The position numbers and the translations under genes are program-made. The notes beneath the pieces were generated by a model that saw only the letters and a program-made list of their open reading frames with translations, searched no databases and had not been told where the DNA came from. A stretch of DNA of 64,000 nucleotides from a virus, in the IMG/VR virus record IMGVR_UViG_3300044641_005939, positions 1 to 64,000 of that record; one strand, given 5' to 3'. Positions 33,297 to 41,425 of the stretch are shown in pieces. Each line of letters begins with the position of its first letter. Within the stretch, counting starts at the first letter, position 1.

Positions 33297-33537
33297 TATT
33301 TTAGTATGGTGTGTTTATGGTTTGTTTGTTGGTTCTATAGCTAAAAGCATAGTACCAGGAGAAGAAAATTTTGGTTTTGTTAAAACTATAGCATTAGGTG
33401 TGGCTGGATCGTATATGGGTGGTGCTATACTTTATATGTTAGGTCAATACAACGCTGTCTCTCCAGCAGGAGTTGTGATGGGTGTTGCTGGTGGTGTTCT
33501 AGCACTAGTGTTGTACAACAAGCTCACAACAAAATAA
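33289..33537 (+). CDS. GlsB/YeaQ/YmgE-type small membrane protein
   Basis: 82 aa from ATG 33289 (GGAG 33278-33281, 7 nt spacing; ATG 33283 is too close). Three hydrophobic helices with the family pattern GLFVGSIAKSIVPGE, GVAGSYMGG and a final GVAGGVLALVLY. The bacterial family is a stress-linked membrane protein of unclear mechanism. It closes the membrane-protein cassette. Confidence 0.65.
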   Translation: MFNILVWCVYGLFVGSIAKSIVPGEENFGFVKTIALGVAGSYMGGAILYMLGQYNAVSPAGVVMGVAGGVLALVLYNKLTTK

Positions 33538-33540
33538 TTC

Positions 33541-33568
33541 TTGACCATTTCGCCACAGTCGCTATAAT
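33541..33568 (+). promoter_or_regulatory. sigma70-like promoter, leaderless transcript
   Basis: TTGACC (33541-33546), 16-bp spacer, TATAAT (33563-33568). The ATG of the dCMP deaminase gene is at 33575, only 6 nt after the -10, so the transcript probably starts at or next to that codon. Confidence 0.75.
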
Positions 33569-33574
33569 AGTTCC

Positions 33575-34042
33575 ATGAGACCATCGTGGAATAATTATTT
33601 TTTAGGCTTGGCTAAGGTTGTTTCTCAACGTAGTCATGATATGCAAACACAGCATGGTTGCATTATCACCGATTCCCACAATAGAATACTTGGTGTGGGA
33701 TATAACGGCTTCCCAAGAGGATTAGACGATTCGTTGTTACCAAAAACTAGACCAGAAAAATATCCATGGATGATTCATGCTGAACGTAATGCTCTTTCTA
33801 ATTGTGTTGTAAGACCAGATAATGGTATAGCATATGTTACAGGTCAATCCTGCAATGATTGTATCATGGCTTTGTGGCAAGAGGGTGTTACTAGGGTTAT
33901 AATGTCAAATAATCATGGTACACATCTTTTTGATGAAGATGCTCAAAAAAGATTTGATATTTTTGTATCAATGAGTGGTATAAAAATTGAAAGAATAGAT
34001 GCTGATCTTTCTTGGCTCAAGGATTTGAGTGGTGTATTATGA
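33575..34042 (+). CDS. dCMP/cytidylate deaminase
   Basis: 155 aa zinc deaminase. HAERNALSNC (His-Ala-Glu) and SCNDCIMALWQEGV (CxxC) give the zinc site; WNNYFLGLAKVVSQRSHD at the start is normal for the family and supports this start codon. Converts dCMP to dUMP for dTMP synthesis. No SD is present; the promoter -10 ends 6 nt upstream, so the mRNA looks leaderless. It overlaps the next small gene by 4 bp. Confidence 0.85.
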   Translation: MRPSWNNYFLGLAKVVSQRSHDMQTQHGCIITDSHNRILGVGYNGFPRGLDDSLLPKTRPEKYPWMIHAERNALSNCVVRPDNGIAYVTGQSCNDCIMALWQEGVTRVIMSNNHGTHLFDEDAQKRFDIFVSMSGIKIERIDADLSWLKDLSGVL

Positions 34043-34173
34043 ATATATGTTTTTATATAAGTGTTTGTTTCTATATTTATAGCCAAATGATTGGCGATAC
34101 AACAATGCAAAATCATTCGTTTCAATCACTAGTTGTATTAGGATTACTCTTTCTCGTCTTAAACAGGAGATAA
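34039..34173 (+). CDS. possible 44-aa membrane peptide
   Basis: ATGA overlap with the deaminase stop (34039-34042) and TAA 34171-34173, 1 nt before the reductase ATG. Hydrophobic segments at both ends (CFYISVCFYIY, LVVLGLLFLVL). Not recognised. Tight coupling argues for translation, but the sequence could also be a spacer that carries the AGGAG for the reductase. Confidence 0.4.
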   Translation: MNICFYISVCFYIYSQMIGDTTMQNHSFQSLVVLGLLFLVLNRR

Positions 34174-34174
34174 A

Positions 34175-36367
34175 ATGTCGGCTCTACAAGAACTACAGAA
34201 TTATACATTTGTTAGTAAATATGCTCGCTGGTTGGAAAACAAACAACGTAGAGAAACATGGAAAGAGGCGGTTGAACGAGTCAAGAATATGATGCATGAG
34301 AAATATGCCAACGATAATATCTCTGAAGAGATTAATTGGGCATACGATATGATGTATAAGAAAAAAGTTCTGGGATCTCAAAGAGCATTACAGTTTGGTG
34401 GAGAACCAATTCTAAAACGTCACGCTAAAATATATAATTGCACAAGTTCCTACTGTGATAGACTACGCTTTTTTCAAGAGTGCTTCTGGTTATTGTTGTG
34501 TGGTAGTGGTACTGGATTTAGTGTACAAAAGCATCACGTTTCAAAACTACCATCTTTAGAACACGAACCAGTAGAAGGCGAAGGCACTAAATATATTATT
34601 GATGATAGTATTGAGGGGTGGGCTGATGCTCTTGGAGTTCTTTTAAGTTCTTATTTCAGCAAACCGATTGAAGAATTTAAAATGTACAAAAATACCCATG
34701 TGGTATTTGATTATTCTAACATCAGACCAAAAGGATCATCACTAGCTTCTGGTGTTGGTAAAGCCCCAGGATATGAGCCATTAGCTAATGGTTTAGAAAA
34801 GATCAGAGCATTGTTAGATCGCTGTGTAAAGAATGAACAAAAGAAACTGCGTCCTATTGATGCTTACGATATTGTTATGCACAGTAGTGATGCTGTGTTG
34901 TCTGGTGGTGTTCGTAGAAGTGCGTCTTTAGCACTATTTAGTCCAGACGATGAAGAAATGGCTAAGGCTAAAACTGGTAACTGGTATATTGATAATCCAC
35001 AAAGAGCCAGAAGTAATAATTCAGCACTATTACTCAAAGAGGAAACCACCTTTGAACAATTTGAAACATTAATGCAGTCAGTTAAAGAATTCGGAGAGCC
35101 AGGATTTATCTGGAGTGAATCTACAGAAATGATTTTTAATCCTTGTGTTGAAATTGGTATGTGGCCTATTGATGAACAGTCTGGTAAGTCTGGGTGGCAA
35201 GGATGTAATCTATCCACCATCAATTGCTCCAGCGTAACAGACGAAGAAGATTTTTATGAAAGGTGTCGTGCAGCAGCCATAATAGGTACTCTACAAGCTG
35301 GTTTTACAAAGTTGGACTATTTGGGAGAAATCAGCGAAAGAATTTTCCAAAGAGAAGCCCTTTTAGGGGTATCTTTAACTGGCACAATGGAGAAGCACGA
35401 GTTAATACTTTCAGAAAAAGTTCTCACCAAGGGTGCCAAGATTGCTGTGGAAATAAACAAAAAGATAGCAGAAAAAATTAATATTAATCAGGCAGCAAGA
35501 GTTACTTGCTTAAAGCCAGAAGGAACATCTTCTAGTATGTTAGGAACGAGTTCGGGTATTCACCCACATCATGCTAAAAGATATATTCGCCACGTACAGG
35601 CCAATGTTTTAGAGGCTCCCTATCAGCACTTTAAAAAATTAAACCCTCAAGCCTGTGAGAAATCGTCGTGGTCTGCTAACAACACAGACGAGGTTGTTAA
35701 ATTTCCTATAGAGGTTCCAGACGGTGCAAAGCTTAGAAACCAATTACCAGCAGTAGAAATGCTTAAAGTTGTAAAAGAGACTCAAAAGAATTGGGTAAGT
35801 TCTGGTAAAAACAGAGCATTATGCACTCAAGATTATCTAAGCCACAATGTTAGTAATACTGTAACAGTCAAGCCAGATGAATGGGAAGATGTTACAAAGT
35901 TTATTTATGATAATCGTAAATATTTTGCTGGTATTAGTTTAATACCTCAAAGTGGCGATAAGGATTATCCACAAGCACCATTTACTACTGTTTACACTAG
36001 TCGTGAGATAGTCAAGGAATACGGTGATGCTGCATTATGGTGTTCTGGACTAATAGAACTAGCACTAAATGCTTTTAATAGTAACCTGTGGTCCGCTTGC
36101 GACTATACCACTTTAAATCAAGCTAAAGATACTGATAGTCAAGATAAACTATTATTTATCACTAAAATGAAAAATTTTGCTGGTAAATATTTTGATGGTG
36201 ATATTAAACGTCTAACATACTGCATGAAAGATGTTTATAACTGGAAACTTTACTGTGACCTGTTTAATAGCTTTAAAAAAGTTGATTATACGCAACTGTC
36301 TGAGGTTGAGGATAACACGACAGGAATAGAGGAAATTAGTTGCGCTGGCGGTGCATGTCTAATTTAA
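34175..36367 (+). CDS. nrdJ: class II adenosylcobalamin-dependent ribonucleotide reductase
   Basis: 730 aa single-chain enzyme of the Lactobacillus RTPR type. Early GSGTGFSVQKHHVS and CNLSTINCSS match the active-site region; the last residues CAGGACLI hold the redox Cys pair. No NrdB or NrdD/G partner is present. Reduces ribonucleoside triphosphates using adenosyl-B12, independent of oxygen. The SD is AGGAG inside the end of the upstream ORF. With dCMP deaminase and dNMP kinase it supplies dNTPs. The phage depends on host cobalamin; no B12 riboswitch was seen. Confidence 0.88.
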   Translation: MSALQELQNYTFVSKYARWLENKQRRETWKEAVERVKNMMHEKYANDNISEEINWAYDMMYKKKVLGSQRALQFGGEPILKRHAKIYNCTSSYCDRLRFFQECFWLLLCGSGTGFSVQKHHVSKLPSLEHEPVEGEGTKYIIDDSIEGWADALGVLLSSYFSKPIEEFKMYKNTHVVFDYSNIRPKGSSLASGVGKAPGYEPLANGLEKIRALLDRCVKNEQKKLRPIDAYDIVMHSSDAVLSGGVRRSASLALFSPDDEEMAKAKTGNWYIDNPQRARSNNSALLLKEETTFEQFETLMQSVKEFGEPGFIWSESTEMIFNPCVEIGMWPIDEQSGKSGWQGCNLSTINCSSVTDEEDFYERCRAAAIIGTLQAGFTKLDYLGEISERIFQREALLGVSLTGTMEKHELILSEKVLTKGAKIAVEINKKIAEKININQAARVTCLKPEGTSSSMLGTSSGIHPHHAKRYIRHVQANVLEAPYQHFKKLNPQACEKSSWSANNTDEVVKFPIEVPDGAKLRNQLPAVEMLKVVKETQKNWVSSGKNRALCTQDYLSHNVSNTVTVKPDEWEDVTKFIYDNRKYFAGISLIPQSGDKDYPQAPFTTVYTSREIVKEYGDAALWCSGLIELALNAFNSNLWSACDYTTLNQAKDTDSQDKLLFITKMKNFAGKYFDGDIKRLTYCMKDVYNWKLYCDLFNSFKKVDYTQLSEVEDNTTGIEEISCAGGACLI

Positions 36368-36391
36368 TCCACTATTCATAAAGGGTATTCC

Positions 36392-37117
36392 TTGAGAAAA
36401 AATAAAAACATCAAAAAAAGAAATAAGACTATAAATGCTACAGACAAGATCGTTGTTCCTGAAATCTATAGAAATAGATTAAAACCAAGAACAGAAAATC
36501 AAAGACAATTTATTATTAGTGCTGCTGAAAACAGTATTACTTTTTGTCAGGGTGTTGCTGGGTCTGGTAAAACCCATATCGCTATTGGTATGGCTATTGA
36601 ATATTTATTAGAAGAAAAAGTTAAAAAGATTATTATTACCAGACCAGTAGTAGAGAGTGGAGAAAAAATAGGCTATTTACCGGGAACAGCAGAGGAGAAA
36701 CTTCATCCTTATTTGCTGCCCCTAATAGATGAAATTAATCATTTTATATCCCCAGCACTATATGCTAGTTTAAAATTAAATAATAAAATAGAAGTTGTAC
36801 CATTAGGATTAATGAGAGGTCGTAATTTTCACAATGCATTTATTGTTGCTGATGAATGTCAGAACGCATCATACGATCAATTGAAAATGTTGTTGACAAG
36901 ACTAGGAAACAACAGTAAAATGATACTAACTGGTGATGTTAGTCAGTCTGACCTTCATCGTCATTTGAGGGGTGGTTTTTTTTCAATGATAGAAGCTCTT
37001 AGTGGCCTTAATGGAATTGGTATTTCTAAATTGGAATCATCTGATATTGTAAGAAATCCAATTATAGGTAAAATTTTAGGACGATTAGATTCTTACGAAG
37101 ATGAATCACAAAAATAG
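36392..37117 (+). CDS. phoH: PhoH-like ATPase, TTG start
   Basis: 241 aa. GVAGSGKT (54-61, Walker A), IVADECQNAS (Walker B), and ILTGDVSQSD. PhoH proteins are RNA-helicase-like P-loop ATPases, very common in phages, with an unsettled role. AAGGG at 36381 lies 6 nt before TTG 36392, and no ATG lies near the N-terminus, so TTG is the likely start. Overlaps the HNH gene by 17 bp. Confidence 0.8.
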   Translation: MRKNKNIKKRNKTINATDKIVVPEIYRNRLKPRTENQRQFIISAAENSITFCQGVAGSGKTHIAIGMAIEYLLEEKVKKIIITRPVVESGEKIGYLPGTAEEKLHPYLLPLIDEINHFISPALYASLKLNNKIEVVPLGLMRGRNFHNAFIVADECQNASYDQLKMLLTRLGNNSKMILTGDVSQSDLHRHLRGGFFSMIEALSGLNGIGISKLESSDIVRNPIIGKILGRLDSYEDESQK

Positions 37118-37682
37118 TAAATGCTTAATACTAAATTCTGACTACACCCCATTAGGTATAATTAGCTGGAAAAGAGCTATGGTGTGGTCTATTAAATATC
37201 AAGATAGTAGTTATGGTATAGAAATCATTGATTTTTATAAAAATGACCATATCTTGGGTACTAATAATAAAAAATATCCGATACCATCAGTAGCTAAAAC
37301 TCTTAACTATTTAAGGATGAGAGATGATTATGTAAAGTTCTCTAGGAAAAATTTATTTATTAGAGATAATCATAGCTGTCAATATTGTGGTATAACGCCG
37401 GGTGTCAATCACTTAACATACGATCATGTTATTCCCAAATCAAAATGGCACCATAAAAATGGATCCCCAACATCTTGGACCAATATAGTTACAGCTTGTC
37501 AACAGTGTAACAGAAAAAAGGGCAATAGAACCCCAAAAGAAGCCAATTTAAAACTAAAAACCCTACCATCAATTCCTAAAAAACACCCGAAGTACTTGCC
37601 TATCACCCACCATCTCGTTAAGATAAGATCAGAGATACCAGTAGAGTGGTCAATCTATCTTCCAGAATCTTATTATTCCTGA
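37101..37682 (+). CDS. HNH endonuclease
   Basis: 193 aa. The C-terminal half carries NHSCQYCG, YDHVIPKSKWH and ACQQCNRKKGNRTP: an HNH motif with a zinc-binding CxxC...CxxC. The N-terminal half is a beta-rich domain also present in bacterial HNH proteins (LNSDYTPLGIISWKRAMVW). It could be a housekeeping phage nuclease or a homing enzyme next to phoH. There is no intron or intein sign. Confidence 0.8.
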   Translation: MNHKNSKCLILNSDYTPLGIISWKRAMVWSIKYQDSSYGIEIIDFYKNDHILGTNNKKYPIPSVAKTLNYLRMRDDYVKFSRKNLFIRDNHSCQYCGITPGVNHLTYDHVIPKSKWHHKNGSPTSWTNIVTACQQCNRKKGNRTPKEANLKLKTLPSIPKKHPKYLPITHHLVKIRSEIPVEWSIYLPESYYS

Positions 37683-37686
37683 TATA

Positions 37687-38034
37687 ATGCCAACATATTC
37701 TTATTTTTGCGAACATTGTAATAAAGAATTTGAACTATTCTTTTATATCAAAGATTATCAGCCAACACCAAAATGTAGTGAGTGCAAGAAAAAGTCTATT
37801 AGACAATATGTTAAAGACGTATCAACCCTCAATGCTTCGGTTAGAAAAGCCGATAACGAACTCAAAACTATAGGCGACTTAGCAAAGAGAAACTCTGAAA
37901 GAATGAGTAGTGATGAAAAAACACATCTTTATATGAAACACAATTCTTATAAGGAAGATAAGATAGAAGAAAAACCATTACCTCAAGGAATGTCAAGAAT
38001 TAAGAAGGGATCAAAGACTATATGGCCAAACTAG
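37687..38034 (+). CDS. FmdB-type zinc-ribbon protein
   Basis: 115 aa. MPTYSYFCEHCNKEFELFF with a second pair CSECKKKS is the FmdB zinc ribbon. The rest is helical and basic. Such proteins are often put beside transcription or replication genes; their role is unknown. Overlaps the next gene by 13 bp. Confidence 0.65.
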   Translation: MPTYSYFCEHCNKEFELFFYIKDYQPTPKCSECKKKSIRQYVKDVSTLNASVRKADNELKTIGDLAKRNSERMSSDEKTHLYMKHNSYKEDKIEEKPLPQGMSRIKKGSKTIWPN

Positions 38035-38420
38035 ATTCTGATCAATCATTTATTTTTCACCAAAAGAATGTTGAAGATACCAAAAGAGAAATTGAGTATT
38101 TTACTATCTTGGGCGACCATGAATTCTTAGACAGAGATAATAAGCCACGAGCCAAAACAGAAGGCAAGTCTGTTGTTGCAAAAAGTATACAAACAGACAG
38201 CTATCCTAAAAAGTATTATATTAAGGTTGGTACTCATGGTAAAATCTTTAATCCAATTGGCTTATTTAGTGAAGGACACAACACAAAATTTCTATCCAAA
38301 ATTGGCAGAAAGCAATGGGAGTTTAAAGAGGTAAACCAAAAGGTCTTTGATATGTATATAAACTTTTTAAGCACTAAAAATATTGCATGGTTAACCAACG
38401 CAGAAAGAGAGATGCAGTAA
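38022..38420 (+). CDS. hypothetical protein in replication operon
   Basis: 132 aa, not recognised. Ends with a structured segment (KQWEFKEVNQKVFDMYINFL). It is placed between the zinc-ribbon gene and RecA. The stop TAA at 38418-38420 overlaps the next ATG by one base. Confidence 0.6.
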   Translation: MAKLDSDQSFIFHQKNVEDTKREIEYFTILGDHEFLDRDNKPRAKTEGKSVVAKSIQTDSYPKKYYIKVGTHGKIFNPIGLFSEGHNTKFLSKIGRKQWEFKEVNQKVFDMYINFLSTKNIAWLTNAEREMQ

Positions 38421-38737
38421 TGGCTAAAATATCTAATACAAAAAAATATGCTATTCTTTATCTTCATGAGTCTCAAAAGAAATCGGTAGAAGATATATCA
38501 AAAGAACTAAAGATTACCAAAGCGGTTGTGAATAGTGTTATCGAGCCAACTAAAACAATTGAAAAAGAAGATAAAACAAAGAATGTTATGATTAGACAAA
38601 CAGCAGGAAAGAAGAGTAATACGGTTAGTATTATGACTCATGCTGCTTCTCAAATATCAGATGAACATATTAAAAATATGTCAAACACCACACCGGATAC
38701 AAGTAGTTTTATTTTTCGTCCCAGATCAACTAAATAA
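38420..38737 (+). CDS. small HTH-like protein
   Basis: 105 aa from ATG 38420. The N-terminal 45 residues (LHESQKKSVEDISKELKITK, AVVNSVIE) have a helix-turn-helix pattern of the sigma-70 region 4/MarR kind, followed by a Lys/Thr-rich tail. Possible transcription regulator. This frame also opens upstream at 38387, but that part lies inside the previous gene. Confidence 0.55.
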   Translation: MAKISNTKKYAILYLHESQKKSVEDISKELKITKAVVNSVIEPTKTIEKEDKTKNVMIRQTAGKKSNTVSIMTHAASQISDEHIKNMSNTTPDTSSFIFRPRSTK

Positions 38738-38743
38738 TTGGTA

Positions 38744-39166
38744 ATGAATAAAAAACAATATCCTTCTAAGTATTCTAACGGCAAAAATGTTTCTGCCGCT
38801 CAGTATATTACTGAAATCATATGCGAGAATAAAGCCAAGCAGGATGGTAAAGATTTGCATTATCGTTTTTGGGTAACTCCAGAGTGGGATAAATATTATA
38901 GAAATCAAATATCATCAGCCCACGCACTGCTCAAGAAATATTCTGATATAGCAATTGTTAAAAGCTTGAAGAACCCTAAAGCCTCAAGAATCTATTCTCT
39001 GCGAGCGCCACACCTTATAGCTATCATAGAGCAAGAACAAAAGCTTTTGGATCAGCAGAATACTGAACTATCGATTAAGCTAGAGCGTCCAGAAAATATT
39101 TCTTTCAATAAGAATACCACAAAAAAATCAAATAGTATTATTTCTAAATTAAAGGATCTAGAATGA
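38744..39166 (+). CDS. hypothetical protein upstream of recA
   Basis: 140 aa from ATG 38744. Pattern WVTPEWDKYYRNQISSAHAL, then KSLKNPKASRIYSLRAPHL suggests a mixed helix domain with a coiled coil near the end. Overlaps recA by 4 bp. Could be a recombination mediator by position; no UvsY signature is visible. Confidence 0.6.
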   Translation: MNKKQYPSKYSNGKNVSAAQYITEIICENKAKQDGKDLHYRFWVTPEWDKYYRNQISSAHALLKKYSDIAIVKSLKNPKASRIYSLRAPHLIAIIEQEQKLLDQQNTELSIKLERPENISFNKNTTKKSNSIISKLKDLE

Positions 39167-40176
39167 CTCTCAAAGAAGATGTAGTGAAAACTTTTGGTGA
39201 CGATATTATATTAAATGGTAATGCTATTGTAGATAGAAAAAGTGTTATTATTCCGGTTAGTCCATCTTTAGATATAGTTTTAAATGGAGGCATACCAGAA
39301 GGTAGCTTTGTGGTATTGACAGGACAACCAAAGTGTGGTAAAACAACAACCTCGTTGGACTTTGCTGCAACAGCACAAAAGCCACAATATCAAGGTAGTC
39401 TTAAAGAACCAAGAGAAGTGTACTACCTCAACATTGAAGGTCGATTGAAAAAAAGAGATTTAGAAGGCATACCGGGATTAGATCTTAATAAGTTTCATGT
39501 AATTGGTTCTCAACAAGGTAAAATCTTACACGCCGAAGAATATCTTCAAATTGGTGAAAAAATTATCAATGAAGTTCCTGGGTGTGTTGTGATTATAGAT
39601 TCATATTCAGCATTATGTACTGAAGCAGAAATTACATCTGAAATGGATAAGATGCAAAGAGCAGATGGTGCGAAACTTTTAGCTAAATTTTGTCGTAAGG
39701 TTGCTAATGTTATTCCTGTAAATAAAAATATTGTTATTGGTATTACTCACTTAATGGGTAATCCAACAGGATATGGTGCAGAGTTTAAGGAGAAAAGTGG
39801 TCAGGCTATTGCGTATCAAACAGATATTAAGTTAAGGGCCAAAACATTCAAGCCTTGGCTACTTAGTGCCGATAGTACTCAAATTGGACAAGAGATTGAG
39901 TGGCAAGTAATCTGCTCCGCATTGGGACCACCGGGAGGTAATATTACTAGCTATATTAGATATGGTCAGGGTGTTGACAAATACATGGAAGCTATCACAC
40001 TAGCATCTGATATGGGTATTATTCATAAGGGTGGTGCTTGGTATACTCTAACAGCCTTACCAGACAAGCCTAAATTTCAAGGAGCAGAAAAGGTAAGACA
40101 ATATTTATTAGAAAATGAACAGGCTTATGTAGATCTGGTTAAAAATATTAAGGATACTATGGGCATCAAATGTTAA
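39163..40176 (+). CDS. recA: RecA/UvsX-like recombinase
   Basis: 337 aa. Walker A GQPKCGKT (54-61), Walker B VVIIDSYSALC, then GITHLMGNPTGYGAEFKEKS in the L1/L2 region. Shorter than bacterial RecA (about 350) and without its C-terminal acidic tail. Strand exchange for phage recombination, linked to a Vsr-like nuclease directly downstream (7-bp overlap). Confidence 0.85.
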   Translation: MTLKEDVVKTFGDDIILNGNAIVDRKSVIIPVSPSLDIVLNGGIPEGSFVVLTGQPKCGKTTTSLDFAATAQKPQYQGSLKEPREVYYLNIEGRLKKRDLEGIPGLDLNKFHVIGSQQGKILHAEEYLQIGEKIINEVPGCVVIIDSYSALCTEAEITSEMDKMQRADGAKLLAKFCRKVANVIPVNKNIVIGITHLMGNPTGYGAEFKEKSGQAIAYQTDIKLRAKTFKPWLLSADSTQIGQEIEWQVICSALGPPGGNITSYIRYGQGVDKYMEAITLASDMGIIHKGGAWYTLTALPDKPKFQGAEKVRQYLLENEQAYVDLVKNIKDTMGIKC

Positions 40177-40577
40177 TTAAAGACTTAGATGGTGGTTCTC
40201 ATAATTGGTTATTAACTGGTAATATGGCTAAGGGTAAAATTACAAATAAATCTTCTTTACACCTACAGGCCAGACCGTTGATTGCAAGAGTATATCCTAC
40301 ACTACAAATTTTAGAAGAAGTTCCAATTCCACTCAGAAAAAATGAGACACTATATTTAGATTTTTATATACCATTAAAAAAGGCTTGTTTTGAGGTTCAT
40401 GGCGAACAGCACTATAAGTTTGTTCCATTTTATCATAATAATGTATTAAACTTTCTTAAGGCTCAAAAGAGAGACAAAGAAAAACAAGAATGGTGTGAAT
40501 TAAATAATATTAAGTATATAGTATTAGACTATAACGAATTAGCAGACGTATGGCTGGAAAGGATAAAAAATGGTTAA
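40170..40577 (+). CDS. Vsr-like PD-(D/E)XK endonuclease
   Basis: 135 aa. LYLDFYIPLKKACFEVHGEQ followed by H is the DUF559/Vsr-type core: Asp in LDF, Glu in FEV, and HGEQH. Ends with YIVLDYNE, as in that fold. Probably nicks or cleaves at specific or mismatched sites during recombination or replication. In the recA operon, overlapping neighbours by 7-8 bp. Confidence 0.7.
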   Translation: MLIKDLDGGSHNWLLTGNMAKGKITNKSSLHLQARPLIARVYPTLQILEEVPIPLRKNETLYLDFYIPLKKACFEVHGEQHYKFVPFYHNNVLNFLKAQKRDKEKQEWCELNNIKYIVLDYNELADVWLERIKNG

Positions 40578-41058
40578 AACATCAAAAGAAGAAATCAAAT
40601 ATTGGGATGATGTTCTAGATGAATATGAACTGTCTATCGGATTACCGTCTTACAAAGATGATAGTATGTCATCGGAAGAATTAAATGGATATCTAACCAT
40701 GAATAGAGATGTTCTTGAAAAACTAGGTCCAGAAGATTGTGCTCAAATAGCATATAGATTAGCACAGTATTCCTTTCATATTCAAAGAACAATTAATAGA
40801 GAATTAGCCAGATATAATTGGGCAGAAGAAACTATTAGGGAGACTATTGCTGACGAAATTAATAATTATAAAGGCTATGGATACGTTGAAAAGGCTGGTC
40901 AAGCTATTAAACATAATGACAAAGCTCAATCTTTGAATAGTATAAAGAAATATGCTAAACAAAGGAGCGATAGATTGTCCTATTTAGCTAATGGTATAAA
41001 AAATTTATCAGACATTATATTATCGGTACAAAAAACAAAGGTGAAGCATGGCTCTTGA
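40570..41058 (+). CDS. hypothetical helical protein in replication operon
   Basis: 162 aa, largely helical (LAQYSFHIQRTINRELARYN, then ETIADEINNYKG). Not recognised. Conserved-looking and placed between the Vsr-like nuclease and DnaB regions. UvsY or helicase-loader roles are possible by position only. Confidence 0.6.
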   Translation: MVKTSKEEIKYWDDVLDEYELSIGLPSYKDDSMSSEELNGYLTMNRDVLEKLGPEDCAQIAYRLAQYSFHIQRTINRELARYNWAEETIRETIADEINNYKGYGYVEKAGQAIKHNDKAQSLNSIKKYAKQRSDRLSYLANGIKNLSDIILSVQKTKVKHGS

Positions 41059-41425
41059 TAATGATGATATTCAGCAGCTAATAACTCTGCTACAAAAATT
41101 AGTTGTTAATAGTTCAGACAATAGTACTGATGAGCCTGTTGTTAAAAAAACTAGAAAACCTAAAACCAAAAACAAGAATACTTCACAGCCTACCAAAAAG
41201 AAATTTATCAATAAGTTCAATGATATGCCAGAAATGAATATGTTTAAGGAAGATGTTGCTATTGATAAAAAACTACAGAAGGGTCCACCAACACCAAGAA
41301 ACAGGCCGTTTTCTTTTGTAAAAGTTCAGTGTCGTGTTTGTGGAAAAAGTGATGAGGTTCCAGAAACTTTGGTTGAGACTATTGATAGATACAAGTGCAA
41401 TAAGTGTGCGACAGGAGCAGGCTGA
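41048..41425 (+). CDS. small zinc-ribbon protein
   Basis: 125 aa. A Lys/Thr-rich disordered N-terminal half, then VQCRVCGKSDEVPETLVE and YKCNKC give a zinc ribbon at the end. Could bind DNA or single-stranded nucleic acid. The AGGAG for the helicase lies in its last codons. Confidence 0.6.
   Translation: MALDNDDIQQLITLLQKLVVNSSDNSTDEPVVKKTRKPKTKNKNTSQPTKKKFINKFNDMPEMNMFKEDVAIDKKLQKGPPTPRNRPFSFVKVQCRVCGKSDEVPETLVETIDRYKCNKCATGAG

Noticed and set aside
36893-36921. TTGACA-17-TAAAAT inside phoH
   Set aside because: Intragenic with no gene start close downstream in a fitting position; likely chance.
37101-37682. Group I intron or intein carrying the HNH gene
   Set aside because: The flanking phoH and zinc-ribbon genes are intact and no intron or intein motifs are visible.
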